From the NCBI RefSeq assembly GCF_947166415.1, contig NZ_CAMVEE010000020.1, positions 1-38,639 on the forward strand: DNA of 38,639 nt, given 5' to 3'. The DNA is from an uncultured Methanobrevibacter sp. Lineage in GTDB: Archaea > Methanobacteriota > Methanobacteria > Methanobacteriales > Methanobacteriaceae. A model generated the notes under the pieces. The model made no database searches, was not told the DNA's origin, and saw only the letters and a program-made list of their open reading frames with translations. Positions 35,529-38,639 of this stretch are shown one piece after another. Within the stretch, counting starts at the first letter, position 1. Each line of letters starts with the position of its first letter. A program made the translations under genes and the position numbers.

Positions 35529-36101
35529 ATGAAAATTGAAGATTATGACGAACAATTGGCAAAAGCTGGCGAATTCCATGGTGAAATTTGCGGAGGAATA
35601 GCTATTGGAACAAAATTGGCTATGTATGGTCTTGAACTGATGGGAATGGAACTGAATCAAAGACATAAAAACTTGATTGTTTTCTTGGAAATTGACAGGT
35701 GCATGGCCGATGCCGTACAGGCTGTAACAAAATGTTCCATGGGTAAAAGATCCCTTAAGCAAATGTACTACGGTAAGTTTGCCGTAACATTCTATAATAT
35801 GGATACCGACGAAGCAATCAGGGTATCCGATGCGGATGCCAACAAAAAAGAAAAATCCAAAGAGACAAGGGAAGAAATGATTGAGCGCTTCAGAAAGACT
35901 CCTGCTGAAGAGTTGTTCAAAGTGGAAAAGGTTAAAGTCGACTTGCTTCCTTCACAAATGCCTGGAAAACCTCACACTTCTGCATTCTGTTCTGTCTGTG
36001 GTGAAAAGGTAACAGACGGCCGTCACTTGGTCAGGGGTGGAAAGCCGGTTTGCATATCCTGTGCTGAAGGGTCATATTATGAATTAATCGAAGATGAATA
36101 A
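35529..36101 (+). CDS. fmdE: FmdE-family protein (formylmethanofuran dehydrogenase-associated)
   Basis: The protein has 190 residues. ATG 35529 is set by GGTGA at 35519-35523. The N-terminal FmdE domain shows FHGEICGGIAIGTKLA (about 17-32) and EIDRCMADAVQAVTKCSMGKR, then YYGKFAVTF. The C-terminal part has a zinc-ribbon-like pair, CSVCG and CISC. The family is named for a gene next to the molybdenum formylmethanofuran dehydrogenase operon in methanogens, but its biochemical role is not settled. It is the last gene of the transporter operon, which supports a link between the transported ion and molybdenum or tungsten enzymes. T-rich runs after the stop (about 36129-36165) should end the transcript. 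Confidence 0.88.
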   Translation: MKIEDYDEQLAKAGEFHGEICGGIAIGTKLAMYGLELMGMELNQRHKNLIVFLEIDRCMADAVQAVTKCSMGKRSLKQMYYGKFAVTFYNMDTDEAIRVSDADANKKEKSKETREEMIERFRKTPAEELFKVEKVKVDLLPSQMPGKPHTSAFCSVCGEKVTDGRHLVRGGKPVCISCAEGSYYELIEDE

Positions 36102-36249
36102 TTGCATGTTCAATTTATGATTCTTGATTAATTTCCTTTATTTATTTTTTATTATATTTTTTTCCATTATTTTTCATATTATGCTATTTTTAGAACGTTT
36201 ATTTTACTTTTTAATTGATATTTATTAATTAAATTATATTTTAAAATAT

Positions 36250-36269
36250 TTTCACGATATGTTTATATA
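36250..36269 (+). promoter_or_regulatory. Promoter of the membrane/stator operon
   Basis: TTTATATA at 36262-36269 is a canonical archaeal TATA box, about 50 bp before the first start codon. It is preceded at once by TTTCACGATAT (36250-36260). The same 11 bases recur at 38220-38230, ahead of fdhC. Confidence 0.6.
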
Positions 36270-36309
36270 TTCATGTGGATAATATAAAATTAGATAAAGA
36301 TGTAATGAG

Positions 36310-36969
36310 TTGTTGGATATGGACTTGATTGGGGGTTATCTGTTAATTGTTTTGATACTGTTCATTGCCAATATTTCCCTGTTCATGGGAAATTTGAAGC
36401 TAAGCAATATCAGGTTGGGGACAATATCTATCTTTACGTTGATTATCTTATTTGCCATGATAAATATTTCTGGTTATTTAACAGATAGTCTGGCGTTTTT
36501 GGAGAATTATTTCAGTTATTTTTTCATAATGCTAAGCGTTCTTGTGTTTTTAACATTCGTATATTACTTTAGAAAAAACGATTTGAAATTCTCAATCGCC
36601 TCAATTGGAGTATTATTGATCATTTCAATTGTCTGCCTTTCATCCCAATCAAGCTTGTCCTTATTCGATAGCACTTTATACTCTTTATTTGGATGTTTAA
36701 CGTTATTTTTAGTTTATCAAATTACAAAATTTTTATTTCATGCTAAAAGAGAATATCCTGTAATAATTGGAGAATACGTATCCTTGTTTTCAATATTGTT
36801 GTTCATCTTGGGTTTGACTTATGATTCAACAAGATATCTTGATTATAATTCATTCACACCATTTTTGATTTTAACTCCAACTTATAAATTAATATATATT
36901 ATTATAGGGATAATTGTAGTAATTATTGCAGGATTGCTCTACAATGAAAATAAAGGGGGAAGTGCATGA
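36310..36969 (+). CDS. Polytopic membrane protein, possibly DUF2162-like
   Basis: The protein has up to 219 residues with about seven hydrophobic helices spread evenly along it. No enzymatic motif is visible. From gene order I suspect a DUF2162-type membrane protein, because such proteins occur beside ExbB-like and DUF2149 genes in methanogens, but I cannot confirm this from the sequence. The start is ambiguous among TTG 36310, TTG 36313 and ATG 36319, with no strong ribosome-binding site. Its stop overlaps the start of the next gene (ATGA), so the two are coupled. Confidence 0.65.
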   Translation: MLDMDLIGGYLLIVLILFIANISLFMGNLKLSNIRLGTISIFTLIILFAMINISGYLTDSLAFLENYFSYFFIMLSVLVFLTFVYYFRKNDLKFSIASIGVLLIISIVCLSSQSSLSLFDSTLYSLFGCLTLFLVYQITKFLFHAKREYPVIIGEYVSLFSILLFILGLTYDSTRYLDYNSFTPFLILTPTYKLIYIIIGIIVVIIAGLLYNENKGGSA

Positions 36970-37607
36970 TAATTCAGGGGACTCAAACATTAACTTCTTT
37001 AATCCATATAATTTCTGAAAGCTTGCTGACTCCAGTTATCATCTTATTGATTGTTGGCGTAATAATTGTTCTTTTGTCTTTTGGAGGAATAATCAATGAA
37101 TTCATATCAAGAAAAGCTATTTCATCAAAGGAATTGGAGGAATTGGTCAGGGGCATTTCATTTTCAAACGATGCAATACAATTGAAAAATTTGGTTGACA
37201 AAAGCAACCTATTTGATTATCAAAAGGCAGTTCTTGGTCGAATTGCAGATAATCATGACATCGGTGCTGAAGCAAGAAAGGCTTTTGCAAGCGAACTGAT
37301 ATCTGCAGAAGAGATACGGTTGATTAAAAGTACAAACAAAACAGATATTCTTGTAAGGGTTGGTCCTATTTTAGGTCTTTTAGGTACTCTGATTCCATTG
37401 GGACCTGGATTGGCGGCTTTAGGAACAGGTGATATTGCGGTTCTTGCCCAGTCTTTAACTATTGCATTCGATACAACCGTTACTGGACTGTCTGCAGGAG
37501 CATTGGCTTATGTAATTTCCAAATTCAAGAAACAATGGTATGAATCCGATTTGATTGTTTTGGAAACACTGGCCGAAGCAGAACTGGAAGCTATTAACAG
37601 ATGGTGA
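36966..37607 (+). CDS. MotA/TolQ/ExbB-type proton channel protein
   Basis: The protein has 213 residues. ATG 36966 follows a GGGGGA site inside the end of the preceding gene. There is one hydrophobic helix at about 20-42. A cytoplasmic stretch with AVLGRIADNHDIGAEARKAFASE follows. The family core RVGPILGLLGTLIPLGPGLAALGTGD lies at about 130-158, then AFDTTVTGLSAGALAYVISKF as the last helix pair. These match the TM2-TM3 region of ExbB and TolQ. Such proteins form a pore ring around a small partner and use the ion gradient to drive work elsewhere. The partner is probably the next gene, four bases after this stop. Confidence 0.9.
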   Translation: MIIQGTQTLTSLIHIISESLLTPVIILLIVGVIIVLLSFGGIINEFISRKAISSKELEELVRGISFSNDAIQLKNLVDKSNLFDYQKAVLGRIADNHDIGAEARKAFASELISAEEIRLIKSTNKTDILVRVGPILGLLGTLIPLGPGLAALGTGDIAVLAQSLTIAFDTTVTGLSAGALAYVISKFKKQWYESDLIVLETLAEAELEAINRW

Positions 37608-37611
37608 AATC

Positions 37612-37914
37612 ATGCTGAGAAAAAGAAGGCGAATTTCCGATAATGTCGATGATGATCCAATGGGGGGATTGAATAACCTCTCTGATGCGATGCTTGTTTT
37701 GGCATTGGGATTTTTGATATTTGCAATAATGGCTCTGTCAGCAAATCCCGATATGATTTCCAATACTTCTAAAACACAGGATGTTTCCACCGCAGATACA
37801 TTTACCCAGAACTATTCCGATGCCGGAGGCCTTGAGGATAGTGGATACAGTGAAGTTGGAAAGGTTTATCAGGATCCGGTCACCGGAGAACTTGTGATGG
37901 TATCGGGGTCATGA
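37612..37914 (+). CDS. DUF2149 protein, candidate ExbD/MotB-like partner
   Basis: The protein has 100 residues from ATG 37612, set by GGTGA at 37603-37607. It has a short basic cytoplasmic end (MLRKRRR), then DDDPMGGLNNLSDAMLVLALGF, one transmembrane helix at about 25-43 and an extracytoplasmic tail of about 57 residues. D25 stands at the head of the helix, where ExbD, TolR and MotB carry their proton-binding aspartate (compare 'D.MLVLL..F'). The size and topology also fit that group, although it is much shorter on the outside. The DUF2149 assignment is from memory of the family. T-runs follow the stop. Confidence 0.8.
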   Translation: MLRKRRRISDNVDDDPMGGLNNLSDAMLVLALGFLIFAIMALSANPDMISNTSKTQDVSTADTFTQNYSDAGGLEDSGYSEVGKVYQDPVTGELVMVSGS

Positions 37915-38302
37915 TTTATAAATTAACCCGATTTTTTTCATTTTTTTCTTTTTATTTCAATTTTCAATTATTTTTTTAAGGTATTCTGCAATTTCCATTA
38001 ATTTATTTTTTTAGGATACTTTTTTCATCGATGAAAAAATGCGATTTTTTCCATTATGGATATGATACTATATTCAGTTCGTATTTTTATAAAATTATTA
38101 AAATTCTTTAATTCTTTAATTCTATATGTTTGCTCCAATAACTTCATTAAATTTTATTATAAAAAGAGAAACTCTATAAAATATTTTTTAATAATTCTTT
38201 TTTTAAAAAAACAAGCCTGTTTCACGATATACATTACAATCTATAATGATTTATCATTATAATATATATTATTCGATTGTACTATTTAAATATTTCTTCT
38301 AC
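37915..38302. other. Non-coding region with terminator and two palindromes
   Basis: T-runs at about 37932-37955 probably end the stator operon. A perfect 20-bp palindrome lies at 38020-38039, with CATCGATG at its centre flanked by six T and six A. A second inverted repeat lies at 38242-38261, where TATAATGAT is mirrored by ATCATTATA around TT. TTTCACGATAT occurs at 38220-38230. I see no gene; the longest frame here is A/T-biased and has no ribosome-binding site. Confidence 0.5.
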
Positions 38303-38433
38303 GCGATAATCGCAAATCCTTTTTATATATGGAATGATATAAATATAAACATAATACTTTGAACTATGCTTATAAGGTGGGATTCATTAGTATTATAAAT
38401 TAATTTATAAAAAAGGGAAAAGAGGTTGATAAA
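38303..38433 (+). promoter_or_regulatory. fdhC promoter and leader with upstream palindrome
   Basis: A perfect 11-bp palindrome, GCGATAATCGC, at 38303-38313 lies directly ahead of the TATA box TTTTTATATAT (about 38320-38330). Transcription should start near 38350, leaving a leader of about 80 nt. GAGGTTGAT at about 38423-38430 is the ribosome-binding site. The palindrome covers the TFB-recognition position and is a good operator candidate. Confidence 0.6.
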
Positions 38434-38639
38434 ATGAGTTCATCTTTTAAAAGCCCAGTAGATACCGCAAAAGCAATTTCCGGTACTGCTGGAGCAAAAA
38501 ACTCTGCAAATATTGTAAATGTAATATTGCTTTCCTTCTTAGCAGGTGCATATATTGCATTTGGTGGTTTATTAGCTGTAGTCGCAAGTGCTGGAATGCT
38601 TAAAGCAGGCGCACCTATCGGTTTAGAAAAATTCGTATT
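38434..38639 (+). CDS. fdhC: Formate transporter FdhC, N-terminal part
   Basis: There are 68 complete codons and the frame runs off the right edge. The sequence starts [20 protein letters not shown], followed by a hydrophobic helix ([22 protein letters not shown]). This is the usual beginning of formate/nitrite transporters of the FdhC branch in methanogens, which import formate for hydrogen-free or mixed methanogenesis. Genes for formate dehydrogenase subunits are expected downstream but lie outside the window. The long leader with an operator-like palindrome suggests regulated expression. Confidence 0.9.
   Translation, partial: MSSSFKSPVDTAKAISGTAGAKNSANIVNVILLSFLAGAYIAFGGLLAVVASAGMLKAGAPIGLEKFV

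Noticed and set aside
38056..38262. A 68-codon plus-strand frame upstream of fdhC
   Set aside because: Its composition is that of the AT-rich spacer, it has no ribosome-binding site, and it overlaps palindromes that look regulatory.
1..38639. tRNA or rRNA genes, including possible attachment sites flanking the adhesin island
   Set aside because: No cloverleaf with a TTCGA arm or rRNA-like conserved stretch could be recognised in the spacers by eye.

Overview
The window is AT-rich archaeal DNA, most likely from a gut methanogen of the Methanobacteriaceae, probably Methanobrevibacter. This rests on a tandem array of giant Asn/Thr-rich adhesin-like proteins (beta-helix plus Ig-like repeats), class I lysyl-tRNA synthetase, a short ThiC, 6-phospho-3-hexuloisomerase, FdhD, FmdE, a formate transporter (FdhC), archaeal Shine-Dalgarno sites (GGTGA, GGAGG) and TATA boxes of the TTTATATA type. 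No species is claimed.

Layout. 1-2294: the first codons of a probable DNA polymerase D large subunit (minus strand), a Glu/Val-rich coiled-coil protein, a yeast-type cytosine deaminase and a GNAT-like protein. 2418-25060: a surface-protein island. It holds six large secreted ORFs, here called A1 (2660), A2 (5087), A3 (7835), A4 (11159), A5 (13382) and A6 (18821), plus gene wreckage. 25289-30932: housekeeping genes on the minus strand (lysS, thiC, a PfkB-family nucleoside kinase, a ModE-like regulator) and one small secreted protein. 31002-36101: hexuloisomerase, fdhD, and a four-gene operon of binding protein, FecCD permease, ATPase and FmdE. 36310-37914: a three-gene membrane operon with an ExbB/TolQ/MotA-like protein and a DUF2149 protein. 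38434 to the end: the start of fdhC.

Main observation. The island reads as two tandem copies of one locus. Unit 1 (2418-18358) is leader-A1-A2-A3-A4-A5. Unit 2 (18359-25060) begins at the base after the A5 stop with a second copy of the A1 leader. It continues with an A1 start codon fused to a frameshifted A3 tail (about 18608-18690), then intact A6, then an internally deleted A4 relic (about 24140-24851), then an A5 relic that keeps only a signal-peptide start and the last codons (about 24858-25060). The scars occur in the same order as the intact genes. A1 and A2 also share a 525-bp 3' module whose first 403 bp are identical, which points to ongoing recombination or gene conversion. The duplicated leader keeps an inverted repeat although its centre has changed.

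Functional reading. A1-A3 and A5 end in basic Ig-like repeats with no membrane anchor. A4, and A6 before an apparent 1-bp deletion, end in a transmembrane helix with a charged tail. The right-hand part is coherent around formate, molybdenum and tungsten: a ModE/PBP-like regulator, FdhD, a FecCD-type transporter that could carry molybdate or tungstate, FmdE and FdhC.
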